This document shows positions 43,761 to 55,909 of a stretch of DNA of 64,000 bases, in pieces. The notes below the pieces were generated by a model. It saw only the letters and a list, made by a program, of their open reading frames with translations. It did no database searches and was not told the origin of the DNA. The position numbers were made by a program, and so were the translations under genes. Source of the stretch: Aspidapion aeneum (lineage: Eukaryota; Arthropoda; Insecta; Coleoptera; Brentidae); the NCBI GenBank assembly GCA_963576565.1, contig OY755048.1, forward strand, positions 4,284,501-4,348,500, written 5' to 3'. Every line of letters begins with the position of its first letter. Within the stretch, counting starts at the first letter, position 1.

Positions 43761-44330
43761 GTTTACCCTGCTTTGATTAGCACTGCACGCTACTGTGCTA
43801 GAGTCCAGAGTCCAGTGCTGTATATTTTCCATAAAAAAGCGATATTTTTTTAAAAACAAAACAGCCGAGTTGACATATTCTGAATAGCTTCTTTGATTTC
43901 GGTTTCAGATTTCCGACTTTTTATTCAAAAATGCACACTTTTTCTAAACGGTTTAGGAAGATAACCAATCTCGGTTTCGTTTCGGTGGTGTTAGCTTTGA
44001 TAGTTTCAGAAAGATTTGTTTCTTAATAAAACACACCAAAACAGCTATTTGTCTCCATCTGTCTCCATTATAGGGCTGATCTGAATCTCGAATATATATG
44101 ATGTCACCGATTTTAGAGAAATAGATTTTTATCAGGGACGCTAAACCGAGGGTTTCTAACGGTAAACTTAATAGGGACTAGATAGTTGTGTTACGTATTT
44201 GTAGCTAAAACTGCTCGTGAACATTATATTTAGAGTTTTTATAGTCTAGGCGCTGGCGCGTGTCACGTTTGCCCTAATATGTTCAGTTTTGTTGCGGGGC
44301 TTTATTCAGCACCCATAAGAGTATAAAAAT
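43761..44330. other. Unassigned stretch
   Basis: No gene or repeat recognised; moderately AT-rich. Confidence 0.4.
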
Positions 44331-45055
44331 ACTCTGCCAATATATGGGCCCCTAAGCTCACACTAGGTACTATAGTTATAGTGTACGTGTGAGCTAATAT
44401 AACTAAAAACTGAAATATATTTTATTCAACTCCACACTAAATTACCTTTTGTTTGATACCACACAAGCCATGTTTTGACTTAAACTCAAATTTTTGAAAT
44501 CCACCCCCACCCTAAAAAAACAAAAACTAAAATGTATTTTGTTAAACACCGGACTCAATTACCTTTCGTTTGATATCACACACGCCATATTTTCACTCGC
44601 ACATTTTTGAAATATACCCCCACCCTTTTTTTAAAATAAATCAAAATGTATTTTGTTTAACTCCAGACTCAATTACCTTTCGTTTAATATCACACACGCC
44701 ATATTTTCACATAAACTCTAATTTTTGAAATCTATCCCCACCCTTTTATTTGGTTTGTGTTCGGTGGATTTTGTTCATTTTGAAATGAGACCATCTCGAC
44801 CCAAGACCCAGCCTAGGTACCAAATTTCATTAAAATCGGGCAAGCGGTTTATGAGTTATGCGCGTTGGTCGTCACAGACATACAGACAGACATACAGACA
44901 GACAGACAGACAGACGGCGCAACAAAAAAGTTTCAAAATCATCTGAAACGCAAAGATATATAAAAAATTTTGAAATCGGAACAACTTTTTTTTTCTCGAA
45001 AAAATTAGGATCACCATAGCTCACACTACTATAGTAGAGTATATGTGTGAGCTAA
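44331..45055. mobile_element. Hairpin-ended element with tandem units and (CAGA)n, copy 2
   Basis: Aligns throughout with 37873-38603: terminal hairpins AGCTCACACTAGGTAC...GTACGTGTGAGCT (44352-44394) and AGCTCACACTACTATAG...GTGTGAGCT (45019-45053). It also has three tandem CTCAATTACC units (about 44440, 44554, 44668) and an imperfect (CAGA)n tract (44876-44916). Shared homology starts upstream of the left hairpin at ACTCTGCCAAT, so the element edge lies there. The 73-codon plus frame ending in QTYRQTDRQ is a repeat artefact. Confidence 0.8.
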
Positions 45056-45403
45056 AAGTTTGCTCATGTGGTCCAAATCATGGTCGTTTGACCGCCATCT
45101 TAAAAAATGGTCGCTAAATTGTCAGATTTTTGGTTTAAGCGTATCTTCGTAGTCAGTCGTCCGATTTTAATTTTTTAAATCTCGTTTTTTGTTTTGTTTT
45201 AAAGGCAAACCAATATTGTTATTTTAATTTTTTTGCACAATCAAATAGTTTTTAAGATACACGTAGCGTAATTTTATTAAGAAAGGAAATAATGCATTTT
45301 TGGATCACATTTATAGATATGTAAGTATTCATTTGACTGTGACAAATTTTCTTTTTTTTTGTAATTTTTTTTTCCTCAATCCTCAAAATTCTATATCTAA
45401 AAA

Positions 45404-45469
<66 letters not shown>

Positions 45470-46169
45470 TCTCCTCTAGCACCTGCTGCACGTTGGCTCC
45501 TAAGTTATGGGACACCCTGTATATATGTAAATTTTGAAATTTTTTTAGAATTTTGAAAATATTTGAAATTTTTTTAGAATTTAGTAAGTACCCATTTAAT
45601 TTTTTTTGTTTGAAATTCTTAAAAACTTTAAAAATTAACAAAATATTTAAAACTTGAAGATCTTTCATTATTTGTAAACTATTTCAATACTTTTGAAAAC
45701 TTTTGGAAATTTTCGTAACTATAAATAAATTTTGTTTAAAACCTCTTATCTTTCACGTCTAGGTTCATAACTACCCTAACTTTATTAGTGGGTCATTAGA
45801 CTAATATTATTCGTAGGTCGTAGGCCTGGAGTAAGATATTTTTTTTCTTACCCGTAGGTAATATTTACATCGGCACAAAAAATAAAAAGTGATCTGTATA
45901 TTTGATCAAACATACTTATCCGGGGTCCTTATAATATAAAAACGCGCAAACACCAAAAATGCGGAAAGCGCATGAAAAAATATAGAGCATTTTTTTAACG
46001 TTGCTTTATAAAGATGCTTTCCGAAGTAAATTTATTTGATGGTTTTGAAGATGTACCATTTTCGCAACTTTGGCGTGTACTAATTGCAATACTTTGATTT
46101 GAGTTTTTTCAATTTATTCGAAATTTTGGGAGCGTCCTCTGTGCGCTTTTTTCCGTATCTGAGGCCACG
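45056..46169. other. AT-rich stretch with a TA microsatellite
   Basis: A 138-codon minus frame (45252-45668) is created largely by the TA repeat (YIYIYI run) and poly-A tracts; not a gene. GACCGCCATCTTAAAAAATG at 45090 is another inverted AAGATGGCGG-type motif. Confidence 0.45.
45408..45462. repeat. (TA)n microsatellite
   Basis: About 27 uninterrupted TA dinucleotides. Confidence 0.97.
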
Positions 46170-47755
46170 GCAGTGCCTCGCCAAGTTCGCGCGCCGTAAT
46201 CTTTTCTTGAAACATTTCAGCCGATATTTGACCTACCTAAAACTCTACTTCGGAATGAGCTACGAATCTCAAACTTTGCACAGTCGTAGACCTCCATGGA
46301 GTTAACAACCCCTTCAAGTTTCATGGAATTCCATAAAGTAGTAAAGTAGTTACGAAATTTCTAAAAACGTCGAAATTGCCACTCACTCACTCACTCATGT
46401 ATAGATCATCAATATTCTACTGTACTTCCAGACATGCTACAAAGCTGAAATTTGGCAGACTGATAGAAATTTTGACCAAACCCCTGGAAAAAATCAAAAA
46501 GCCCCAAAATTTTAATTTACTCCCCTCCCCTATACATTTAAAGTTATGTAAAAGTAGCATCGCCCACTTCCAGAAATGCTAGAGAGTTGAGCTTTGGCAG
46601 ACTGATAGGAACTATAATAAAACTATAGGAAAAAATCAAAAAACCCTAAAATTTTAATCTACTCCCCTCCCCTATACATTTAAAGTTATGTAAAAGTAGC
46701 ATTGCCCACTTCCAGAAGTGCTAGAGAGTTGAGCTTTGGCACACTGATAGGAACTATGATAAAACTATAAGAAAAAATTAAAACACCCCAAAATTCTAAT
46801 TTACTTCCCTCCCCTATAAATGTAAAGTTAAGTAAAAGTAACATTGCCTACTTCCAGACATGCTAGAGAGCTGAGCTTTGTAAGACTGATAGTAACTATG
46901 ATAAAGTTATAGAAAAAATTAGAACACCCCAAAATTCTAATTTACTTCCTTCCCCTATAAATGTAAAGTTATGTAAAAGTAACACTGCCCACTTCCAGAA
47001 ACGCTAGAGAGCTGAAGTTTTTAAGACTGAAAGACAATATGATAAAACTATATAAAAAAATTTAAAAACACCAACATTTTAATTTACTTCCCTCTCCTAT
47101 AAATGTAAATTTATATAAAACTAACATTACCCACTTCCAGAAACGCTAGAGAGTTGAGCATTGGAATGCTGATAGAAATTATGATAAAACCATGGTAAAA
47201 ATTTTAAAAGTCCAATATTTTCATTTTCTCTTCTCCCCTATAAATGTAAAGTTATGTAAAAGTAACATTACCCACTTCCAGAAACGCTAGAGAGCTGAGC
47301 ATTGGAAGATTGATAGGAACTATGATAAAACTATAGGACAAAATTTAAAAGCACAAAATTTTTAATTTCTTTCCCTCCCCTCTACATGTAAAGTTATGTA
47401 AAAGTAACATTGTGCACTTTCAGAAACGCTAGAGAGCTGAGCTTTGGAAGGCTGACAGGAACTACGATAAAACCATGGAAAAAAAATTAAAAAACCTCAA
47501 ACATTTAAGTAAGGCATTGCAAAAGTTTTGAACAATATTCCGCATATTTTACTACTTTAAAAATTAAGTATTATCCAATTCCTTTAAAAAGGAAGTGAAA
47601 TCATAACAAAAACATTTCATGTAAAAAAAGCCAAGTACGCGAAAATGGCATTCCGTAAAAAGAATTGAGATAAAAGTAAAGCCAAGTTCTCCAATACAAA
47701 TTTCAAAATGAAAGGTTCTTACTAGTTTGGAAATATTTTTCTAAACTTGGCTATT
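46170..47755. mobile_element. Non-autonomous element with ~142-bp tandem units, copy 2
   Basis: Same family as 11003-12016: CAGTGCCTCGCCAAGTTCGC at the left, a CACTCACTCACTCACTCA tract near 46380, then eight tandem units. The units are marked by CTTCCAGAAACGCTAGAGAG-type sequence at about 46426, 46568, 46710, 46852, 46993, 47135, 47276 and 47418 (period 141-142 bp). The right part has ATTCCGCATATTTTACTAC and ends CTAAACTTGGC. This copy has about twice as many units as copy 1, so unit number varies. No protein is encoded. Confidence 0.85.
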
Positions 47756-47774
47756 TATATATATATATATATAT

Positions 47775-47811
<37 letters not shown>
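47756..47811. repeat. (TA)n microsatellite
   Basis: TA dinucleotides with one GA interruption near 47776, between the end of the tandem-unit element and a solo inverted-repeat end. Confidence 0.95.
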
Positions 47812-47813
<2 letters not shown>

Positions 47814-47846
47814 AGATCCGAACACCGGTCTATTCTATCCACCGTG
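47812..47846. mobile_element. Solo terminal repeat of the 3251-3894 element family
   Basis: AAGATCCGAACACCGGTCTA followed by TTCTATCCACCGTG matches the right end of the element at 3251-3894. No left end was found; the TA array takes its place. Confidence 0.75.
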
Positions 47847-48179
47847 TGTCGCTTAGCCACCACATTTAAAAATGGCCAAGGTTGTGTTTTAATCATTCTA
47901 ACCCTATTTTGTTAGAATGTTTTGAATTTTATATTTTAAAGTGAGAACAATTAATTTAAAATGGCGACAATCCGAGTCAACAAAGTTAACTTTTAGAAAA
48001 CGATGGTAGTTGGAGACCAATTTTATTAGAAATATGTATAAAATTGGATACGCTTTGACTTTTTCATTTCATTCCAATACGCATCATATCCCATTTACCC
48101 GTGACTTTTAGTCCCCAATAGATGTAGGTATGTTCGCAATTAGGTACGGTTTATTTATTAGAGGGTATTATCTGCATTT
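47847..48179. other. Unassigned AT-rich stretch
   Basis: Nothing recognised; AAAATGGCGACA at 47959 loosely resembles the AAGATGGCGG motif. Confidence 0.35.
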
Positions 48180-49490
48180 TTCATCCAAGCTCTCTGATAA
48201 ATTATTGCTTAAAATAATAAAACCCATCATAGAAAGACAATAAATTATTCCATCTCATCAATTTGGTTTTCGAGACAAGCATTCCACGATAGATCAAGTA
48301 CATAGAATTCCTAATATAATAGAAAAAGCACTAGAAGAGGGAAAAGTTTGTTCTGCAGTTTTTCTAGATGTAGCACAAGCATTTGGCAAAGTGTGGCATG
48401 AAGGCCTTACTTTTAAACTAAAACAGTTTCTGCCAAAACAATATTCGGATATTTTGGAATCATACATATCTGATAGACATTTTAGAGTAAAACAGAAGAC
48501 TCATACTCAAATTTAAGAGAAATTCAAGCAGGCGTGCCCCAGGGTAGCGTACTAGGCCCTTATCTATACGTATTATTCACTTGCGATATCCCAAAGCCAG
48601 AAAATTGTCACTTAGCAACATTTGCAGATGATACTGGTTTATTGACGGTAGAAAAATCTATTGAAAAATGCATAGAAAAACTTCAGGATGCAGTCACCGA
48701 AGTTCACAGTTGGACCACAAAGTGGCGAATAAATGAAACCAAATCAATTCATGTTGATTTTACAAATAAACATGTAAATCACATACAAATAACAATTAAC
48801 AACATTCCCATACCATATTCAAATCAGGCAAAATATCTCGGTATAACACTTGATGCCAAATTGCGCTGGAAAGCACATGTTAAGAAAAAAAAAGAAGAAC
48901 TAGAGATAAGGTATAGAAAAATGAACTGGCTAATTGGAAGGAAGTCCAATTTAACAATTCATAATAAGCTACTGCTTTATAGACAAATACTGAAACCAGT
49001 ATGGACATATGGTATTTAACTATGGGGTTGTGCTAAAGAGAGTAACATTCTAGTTTTACAGAGATTTCAAAATAAAGTATTAAGAAACATTGTGAATGCA
49101 CCTTGGTACGTTCGAAATAGTGATCTTCATCGAGATCTAAAAATCGAAACTGTAGCAGAGACTATAAAAAAGTACGCAAAAAGCCATGAAGATAGACTTC
49201 ATCGGCATGTGAATGTGGAAGCAATTCAGCTTCTAGACATTACTATGCTAGTTTGAAGACTAAAAAGAGTGAAGCCGTTTGAGCTAGTAAACTAAGTGAA
49301 TTATATAAAACAAAATAATGCTACAAACACAACACAATTGTGAGTTACAGACTAAACAAAGCGGGGAGAACTGTTGAGTGAACCCTAAGTTTAAATCTGA
49401 CTTTCCTAGTAAATTAAGTTAAAACAAAAATGCTAATTAGTCTTACTGACTAGATTGTAATACAATAAACACAGTGTGTTTGACAAATAA
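48180..49490 (+). pseudogene. Jockey-like LINE, 5'-truncated, RT inactivated
   Basis: Reads from within the reverse transcriptase to the 3' tail. Segments in order: KLSDKLLLKIIKPIIE, then a TAA; PSHQFGFRDKHSTIDQVHRI; AVFLDVAQAF (motif A); a one-base shift near 48500; QAGVPQGSVLGPYLYVL (motif B); ATFADDTGLL (motif C, intact); AKYLGITLD. The long frame (48534-49019) ends at a TAA where the reading would otherwise continue with LWGCAKESNILVLQRFQNKV for about 78 more codons to near 49255. The 3' untranslated part runs to an A-rich end near 49490. The endonuclease and ORF1 are missing. Motif order and the GVPQGSVLGP signature fit the Jockey group. The fragments at 1-175 and 1272-1600 are the same family. 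Confidence 0.88.
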
Positions 49491-50784
49491 AAAAAAATCT
49501 TCATTTTTGTACAGGAAGGGCAACGGGGCAGTGCCCTCCCAATACTAGACAACAAATTTTAATTGATTTATTTAAATAAAGAAAATACCCAACTGCTAAA
49601 TTTACTTGTAACCACTAGTCGCAGTTGAGTACAAAAAATCTTAAAGCGTGAGCCGAAAGAATAAAATCGCTCTAAATTTGTGATAGGTATAGCTACAACT
49701 AGCGTGTGCAGAAAGAGAAATTTTGAAATCGCTTTATATTTGTACTACTACTTATATTACTTTTTAAGACATAAAGCTAATTTTTTTACTATCTATCTTA
49801 ATTGCTCTATTGCAAACAAATAATGTATTAAAAGTTTTTCTGTAAAACTAATTTTGCAAAAGGTATAAGCCAAACTTTGTGAAAAAACATAAAAATGCCG
49901 CCATCTTGGATATATGACGTCACACCGGCCTTCCCACTCAAATCGGAGGCAAACACTAGGATTTGAAACTGTGTGATCTATTACCAATCGATCTAGCATA
50001 CTTTGAAAAATCTTCCACAACTATCCCACGGGATATCATAGGCCTTTAGACTAAAACGTCTTTTTCAGTTTATTACCTAATCTTCATTTATATCAAACAT
50101 CTTTCCATAGAGTTGCAGTAGCGTTTTGTTTTTAAACATTCCAAAATTTAAAATACACAAATCATGAGAAACTGTTATTAGGTATGTATAACAGTATACA
50201 TAATTTGGCATTTAAAATCCTATTAAATCCTTTTTATAGTTGTACTTATTTGAAAAGTAAAAACTGGTTCAATAAACAAAACTTGACGTAAATACATACC
50301 TAAATATTCCGCCAATAGATAAATCGCAACGGATCGAACGTGACCAAATTCGCATCCGCCAATAATATTCGTCAAATTGTTTAATTTAAAATGTTGCACA
50401 ATGTAATGCAAATTTTCATTATTTTGCCTTTACCAGATACTTTTTAAAAGGGAAAAGATTAGTAGCAGTATGAAAATTATAGGAAGTTAAAGAAAATCTA
50501 TCACAACCCATAGGAAACTAAAATTAGACTCGATTCGAGATATTAGGGTGAAATGGGATGAGCTTTTAGGGATGGATAATGGTTTTTTTACGGTTTTTAG
50601 AGAAACTAGATCTCCTATCGAAAAAAGTTAAATACAAAAGTACTTACTAAGTAATAAAAATGTCTACAACTTTTGAAAATATATTTTTTTTACTTAACCA
50701 ACATCTTTCGGAAAAAAACATCTTTGTAGTTTTTCCGAGGGGTCATCGGCACCCTAAAATTTTGTACAGCGTCCAACAGGACTT
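49491..50784. other. Unassigned AT-rich stretch
   Basis: No gene supported. ATGCCGCCATCTTGGATATA at 49894 is a further inverted AAGATGGCGG motif. Minus frames at 49793-50020 and 50223-50411 show no family resemblance. Confidence 0.4.
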
Positions 50785-50983
50785 GGGTCCTGTCGAGTAC
50801 TGTTGGGTCCTGTTGGGTACTGTCGTGTACTGTCGAGTACTGTTGGGTCCTGTCGAGTACTGTTGTGTACTGTTGGGTACTGTCGTGTACTGTCGAGTAC
50901 TGTTGGGTCCTGTCGAGTACTGTTGAGTACTGTTGTGTCCTGTTGAGTACTGTCGTGTACTGTTGGGTCCTGTCGTGTAGTGA
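50785..50983. repeat. Decamer minisatellite TACTGTYGDG, left block
   Basis: About 20 copies of a 10-base unit with variable last positions (TACTGTCGAG, TACTGTTGGG, TACTGTCGTG and the CC-bearing form GTCCTGTCGA). The period is not a multiple of three, so several frames on both strands stay open and give the YCWVLL- and NSTRQYST-type peptides; none is a gene. Confidence 0.95.
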
Positions 50984-51222
50984 CAGTGGCGCACCCAGGA
51001 ATGTGTCTTGGGGGGGGGCCCGACAGGTACAAAGCGCGCCCTCAAAAAACTTGCGACCAAAAACAAAAAAAAAAAAAAACAAGGTCATCATGTCTTTTCG
51101 CAACTACGCCACTGCTTGGGGTTGGGGGGGGGCCCGAAGCCTCCTGATGTCAAATTTTAAGGTATTTTTCATGTTTTATCATCAAATATAAGGCTTGGGG
51201 GGGGGCCCGGAGTGCGCCCATG
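50984..51222. mobile_element. hAT-type MITE inserted in the decamer minisatellite (copy 5)
   Basis: Starts CAGTGGCGCACCCAGGAATG and ends GAGTGCGCCCATG. GTAGTG lies beside both edges (50977-50982 and 51223-51228), the remains of a target duplication. Decamer units resume directly on the right. An internal CCACTGCTTGGG junction and a second core (GATGTCAAATTTTAAGGTAT) suggest that two family members are merged. The interior A-run is near 51064-51080. Confidence 0.8.
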
Positions 51223-51545
51223 GTAGTGTCGAGTACTGTCGAGTACTGTTGGGTCCTGTCGGATCCTGTTGAGTACTGTCGTGTACTGTTGGGTCCTGTC
51301 GTGTACTGTTGGTTTTTGTCGAGTACTGTTGGGTACTGTCGTGTACTGTCGAGTACTGTTGGGTACTGTCGTGTACTGTCGAGTACTGTTGGGTCCTGTC
51401 GTGTACTGTTGGCTCCTGTTGAGTACTGTTGGGTACTGTCGTGTACTGTCGAGTACTGTTGGGTCCTGTTGAGTACTGTTGGGTACTGTCGTGTACTGTC
51501 GACTACTGTTGGGTCCTGTCGTGGTACTGTCGGGTCCTGTTGTGA
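51223..51545. repeat. Decamer minisatellite TACTGTYGDG, right block
   Basis: About 32 units continuing the array at 50785-50983 after the MITE insertion. It ends near GTCCTGTTGTGAAATTTG. Confidence 0.95.
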
Positions 51546-52869
51546 AATTTGTACAGTACTGTTGAAAGTTGATGACCCCTCGAGTTTTTCACAAAATTTG
51601 ATTAAAACCCACACACAGGACACAAACCTTAACTCGTTGTCAATTTCCTAAATCAAAATATTGATTTTTTTTAAGGTAGGGGACAAACAACAAAAAATGC
51701 TTTTTCAAAGATCTAATTTATAAAGAAAAACAAAAAAAAATCAAAAATTATTTTTGAAAATAATTATTTTTTTAAAAGTTGTTTTTCCAAATACTAATAT
51801 ATAAAAAAAAACAAAAAAAATTTTTTTTTTAAATATGTTTACTACACAGAAAACATAAAAATAAAAATCAAACAAAAATTCCCGCGGCGAATAGACCCCG
51901 CGGCGAATCGGCAATGAGGCCCCATTTTTACCCGAAAGTTCTGAAAACGTTTAAAAAAAATAGAAATATTTTTTTTTCTTTCAATATTTAGATAGTGTAA
52001 AAAAAATTATTACGAAAACATTTTCCAGGAAACAGAATTTAATTTAAATCTCGAATGTGCTATTTTTGATTTTTACCGTATTACTTTTTCGTATTTTCTT
52101 TTTTTAAACTGCTTCCAGAACCTGGGCATTTTCTCTATCTATGTGTACTTGTTTATATTTCTTCTAGCCATAGAGGCCTCAAGTTTTGTCTTTCTAAAAG
52201 GCATATCTGATCCTTCAACATCATATTCTAACAGTGTCGATGTCGTCTACAAAAATTGTTATTTCAGTTGAATTTAAAAAAAAAACACATTTTAAGAATT
52301 TTTTGTTTTTGAGGGATGAATCATCAGTGGCAGCTATCGTCAATCACATAAATTTTAAGACACCCTTGTTTGTTTGAGGTTTTAATACAAATTGTTAAAC
52401 CAATCTTAAATTTGCCATTAAAATAACAAAAATGATTTTTATTATAACATGATGGCCTTTTTCTATTGCTTGGTGATACTTGATAAATGTCTAAGTTAAT
52501 TTAAAGCAGATTTCGAAAAATATTTTAAGGATGATACCGAAAATGAGGTTAAGAAACTGATTCGTGGGTCTGTTTATGTTGTTATGTGATGAAGGTAACC
52601 TGATTCTATATTAAAGTTATTGTGTCGGAAGTATAATAAATCTCAAAACCATAAACCATTTAAAACACAAACCGTCTGGGAATTTATCATTTTGTTTATA
52701 AAAAAATCACAAGGAGCTGGAGCACACCATTGACTGAATATCAATCTGTAGTTTTGAAAATAGAAATCCGCGAAAAAATTAGCTAGTGTTGAGTGAAAAG
52801 TCTAAAAAAATAAATTAGACCAAGATAATGTCCAACAAACGACGCATCTTTTCTTTTTGGGGCGGTTAA
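51546..52869. other. AT-rich stretch without recognised features
   Basis: Poly-A and poly-T tracts (51660-51860) and a small CCCGCGGCGAATAGACCCCG patch with a direct near-repeat at 51881-51910. No gene seen. Confidence 0.45.
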
Positions 52870-54212
52870 AATTATTGTCGGAATCTTTTCCAAAAATATT
52901 TAAATGGAACTGTAGTCCCAACTGAGTGGAAAACGTCATATATATCCACAATACACAAAAAAGGAAGGAAAGATATATGTGACAATTATAGAGGTATATC
53001 GGTGACTAGTACGCTAAGCAGAATATACGGTAAAATAATAAGAAATAAAGTAGAGAGCGAATATAAAGACAAGCTGGTTTCAGGGCGGGTAGATCGACTT
53101 CAGATCATCTCTTTTGTATAACCCAAGTTATTGAAAAGAAAATGGCATACGGACAAGATCTGCTTTACGTGGATTTGCAGAAGGGTATACCACTAAATCT
53201 ACTTTGGAAAGCGTTGGAAAACACAAACATAAGCGTACAACTAATTAAGGCCATCAAAGAGTTATACCGCAATAGTAAGGCAAAAGTTAAAATAACAGCA
53301 AAACTAACCAAAGGCTTTCAAGTAAATAAAGGTCTTAAACAAGGTTGCTGTATCTCGCCTACGCTCTTCAAGATATACTTGGAACAAGTCCTTAAAGTAT
53401 GGAAGAGAAAATGCCAAAACATGGGAATTCCGTTGGACGAAACCACCTTGAATACTTTATGTTTCGCCGATGATCAGATAGTAGTGGCTCAGGATTATGA
53501 CGACCTCGAATATATGACACGAAAACTAATAGAAGAGTACAATAAGTGGGGACTAGAGGTTAATCTCAATAAGACAGAGTATATGTGTATCGGTGGAATG
53601 CAACAGGATCTAATCTTAAATACCGGGCAGCGAATTCACTCCTGTGATGAGTATAAATACTTAGGTCTAAAAATTACAGCTGACGGAACACTAGACAAAG
53701 CTATAAAAAATCGAAACGTACAAGGAAGAAAAGCAATAACTTTATTAAATGGAATAATTTGGGACCAAAGTATATCAAAACATAACAAAAAGCTTATATA
53801 TAACACCACTGTAAAAAGTATTATTACATACGGCTCAGAAGTATGGCAATGAAGGATAGAACAGAAAAAATGCTTTCCGCTACGGAGATGGACTATTGGA
53901 GAAGAGCAGCAGGGAAATCAAAAAGAGAAAGAGTTACAAATCAAAGAATAAGAGAAATTATGACAGTGGGTGAACGTACTTTAGTGGATGATATAAGAAC
54001 AAAACAACTGGTGTGGTACGGACATGTGGTGTGGTACGGACCTAAACAAATACTACAGTGGAAACCAACTGGCCGAAGAAAACGAGGACGGTCAAGGAGA
54101 ATCTGGAGAGAAGGAATAGACAGTGAAATAAGAATAAGAGGCCTAGATGATGAATTATGGGCAAACAGAAACGAGTGGAGATTGGGTATCGGAAGACGTA
54201 GAACTTTGTGAA
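52870..54212 (+). pseudogene. RTE-like LINE, 5'-truncated, frameshifted
   Basis: Reverse transcriptase segments in order: NGTVVPTEWKTSYISTIHKK, DNYRGISVTSTLSRIYGKII, a frame change where GFRAGRSTSD is expected (near 53085), then MAYGQDLLYVDLQK with the next few residues of motif A deleted. The sequence continues with KGLKQGCCISPTLFKIYL (motif B), TLCFADDQIVVAQ (motif C, catalytic DD intact), WGLEVNLNKTEYM and EYKYLGLKIT. The frame stops at 53852 after YGSEVWQ. The C-terminal part continues from 53843 in another frame: ATEMDYWRRAAGKSKRERV, LVWYGHV (partly duplicated) and GRRKRGRSRRIWREGID to 54211. The tail is an (AT)n run. The endonuclease is missing. This is RTE-type by overall resemblance; the exact clade is uncertain. 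Confidence 0.85.
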
Positions 54213-54216
54213 ACCG

Positions 54217-54219
<3 letters not shown>

Positions 54220-54270
<51 letters not shown>
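54220..54270. repeat. (AT)n microsatellite, LINE tail
   Basis: About 25 AT dinucleotides directly after the LINE coding end, consistent with a microsatellite-type 3' tail. Confidence 0.95.
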
Positions 54271-54274
<4 letters not shown>

Positions 54275-54530
54275 TATTGTGGGTGGCCGACAACGGACGT
54301 AAAACAATTGGTAGATAAAAGAGCAAAAGTATCTATCCTAATAACTTTTTCAACCCTTCATAGAAAGGGTCATGTAAGACAAGTGACAGGGATCTTGTAC
54401 AAATATTTCACACAGGAAAATCTAATCAAATCCGTAGGGAGGAATTTATTTCATACATAAAGGTTCCATGTCTTTCACGACTATTTAATGAACTTCCTGT
54501 CCTGGGGACACTTTCTGCCTTTTATATTAT
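54271..54530. other. Unassigned stretch
   Basis: Nothing recognised. Confidence 0.35.
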
Positions 54531-54655
54531 CAGTGTCGCACTCAGGATTATGTCCGGGGGTGGGCGCAGGGGATGCAAGACTCAATGAACTTTTTGTTCA
54601 TTAAATATGTGAAAAAATATCAACAAAATTAGGCTTAGGCGAGGGGGGGGGGTCA
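54531..54655. mobile_element. hAT-type MITE, CAGTGGCG family, partial (copy 6)
   Basis: Starts CAGTGTCGCACTCAGGATTA. The core is GACTCAATGAACTTTTTGTT and ATTAAATATGTGAAAAAATA, ending in a G-run near 54650. A further isolated left end, CAGTGGCGTATATATGGGG, lies at 54685. The right end was not found. Confidence 0.6.
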
Positions 54656-54769
54656 AATTTACGTCCAAACTGTTATCTATTGTCAGTGGCGTATATATGG
54701 GGGAAAGGAAATATTATTTTAGATATTTTCTTTTGTTTTGTCAGTGTTGTTAACACTTGACCCATATCA

Positions 54770-55404
54770 GCGCCCCATCTAGGTCCAAATGACGTCGCAC
54801 AAATAATAAACGTGTTGGGCTTCAGTGGAATGCTTTAAGATTTAAGTATGTTATTAACGAGATCCCGCTATACAATGTTTAAATGGAAGAAATCTTTCGG
54901 CGGGCTCCAGGAACTTTGAATTTTCCATCCAAAGTTTGCAATATGACAATGTTTAAAAAAAAAATAATCAAATATGTCAAGACATTTCGGCGATCTTTTT
55001 AGTTTAAGGATTTTCAGAAATAGAATTAGTTACCTTAACATTGGGTGTGATAATTTTTAAAATAAAAATATGTTGCTGAAATGTAATGACTTGCGACCTT
55101 GGTATACATAATAAAGGTATATATGTACTGCGCTTTTTTGTTCAACAATTTGCCAAAATAAACTAACTATCGTCGAAATTATTTGACATATTGGCTTGTT
55201 TTTAATATCACAACATTATCAAATTGCAAACTTTAGATGGAAATCCTAAAATCCTGAATCCAATCCGATGGTTTGTCCCATTTAAACATTCTATGGAGGA
55301 TCTCGTCTATAATATACGTGTCTTAAAGCATTCCACCGAAGCCCAATGTCCATGTTATTTGTTCGACATCATTAATGTAGGCAAACAAGAAATTTGGCGC
55401 CCCG
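54770..55404. repeat. ~630-bp foldback repeat
   Basis: GGGCTTCAGTGGAATGCTTT (54820) pairs with AAAGCATTCCACCGAAGCCC (55325). ATTAACGAGATCCCGCTATA (54853) pairs with the TCTCGTCTATAATA region (55301), and ACAATGTTTAAATGG with CCATTTAAACATTCT. The outer edges are GCGCCCCATC and TTGGCGCCCC. The 82-codon plus frame at 55224-55472 lies in the right arm and is not a gene. Confidence 0.7.
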
Positions 55405-55543
55405 CTAACCCATTCCCCTTACCTTACAAAAATCGAAAATTAAAAAAAAATTATGCACTTTTTTTTAATTAAAAAGCACATTTAAGGATAAACAAAAAAA
55501 CGACAATAAATATGAAATTAGGTATATTTATAATAAAGATATA
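55405..55543. other. Short AT-rich spacer
   Basis: Nothing recognised. Confidence 0.35.
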
Positions 55544-55900
55544 CGGTGCGACAAAAAAATTGTTACTTTTTGAACGCGCTATAACTTTGGACACAATTGG
55601 CCGATTTACGAAATGTTTGCCTCCTTTTATAGACAAAAGGTCAGACCTTGTTGACAATTGTCAAAAATATAAAATGGGGGAGAGCTTTAAAAATGGGTAA
55701 ATTTCACCCCCCCTGCGAAAAATTAATGTGCGACCCAGGACTTGTCAATAATGCATCTTGGATTATCGACATAATGTCAAATTTTGAGTCGCTTCAACAA
55801 ACTATGTATAAAAAAGGAGCCAAAAATTTTAAAAATCGGCCAATTAATTGGGTTTAAAGTTATAGCGAGTTCAAGAAGTATCCATTTTTTTTGCCCACCT
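55544..55900. mobile_element. MITE-like element with ~70-bp inverted repeats, TA flanks
   Basis: The arms pair from CGGTGCGACAAAAAAA through GAACGCGCTATAACTTT and AATTGGCCGATTT. The right arm gives their inverses (AAATCGGCCAATTA, AAAGTTATAGCGAGTTC, TTTGCCCACC). TA lies on both sides (55542-55543 and 55901-55902), as in Tc1/mariner-type insertions. Part of the interior recurs at 56505-56790. Confidence 0.7.
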
Positions 55901-55909
55901 TATATTAAG

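Noticed and set aside
45252..45668. 138-codon minus frame
   Set aside because: Its middle is a YIYIYI run from the (TA)n tract, and the rest is AT-driven lysine, phenylalanine and isoleucine.
46426..47500. 142-bp repeats as a CRISPR-like array
   Set aside because: The whole unit repeats with substitutions and there are no short repeat-spacer blocks; the context is eukaryotic.
50690..51651. Many overlapping frames with YCWVLS- or NSTRQYST-like peptides
   Set aside because: All arise from the decamer minisatellite and the MITE inside it; no start, family or codon signal.
55224..55472. 82-codon plus frame as a gene
   Set aside because: It lies in the right arm of a foldback repeat whose inverted partner is at 54820-54900.
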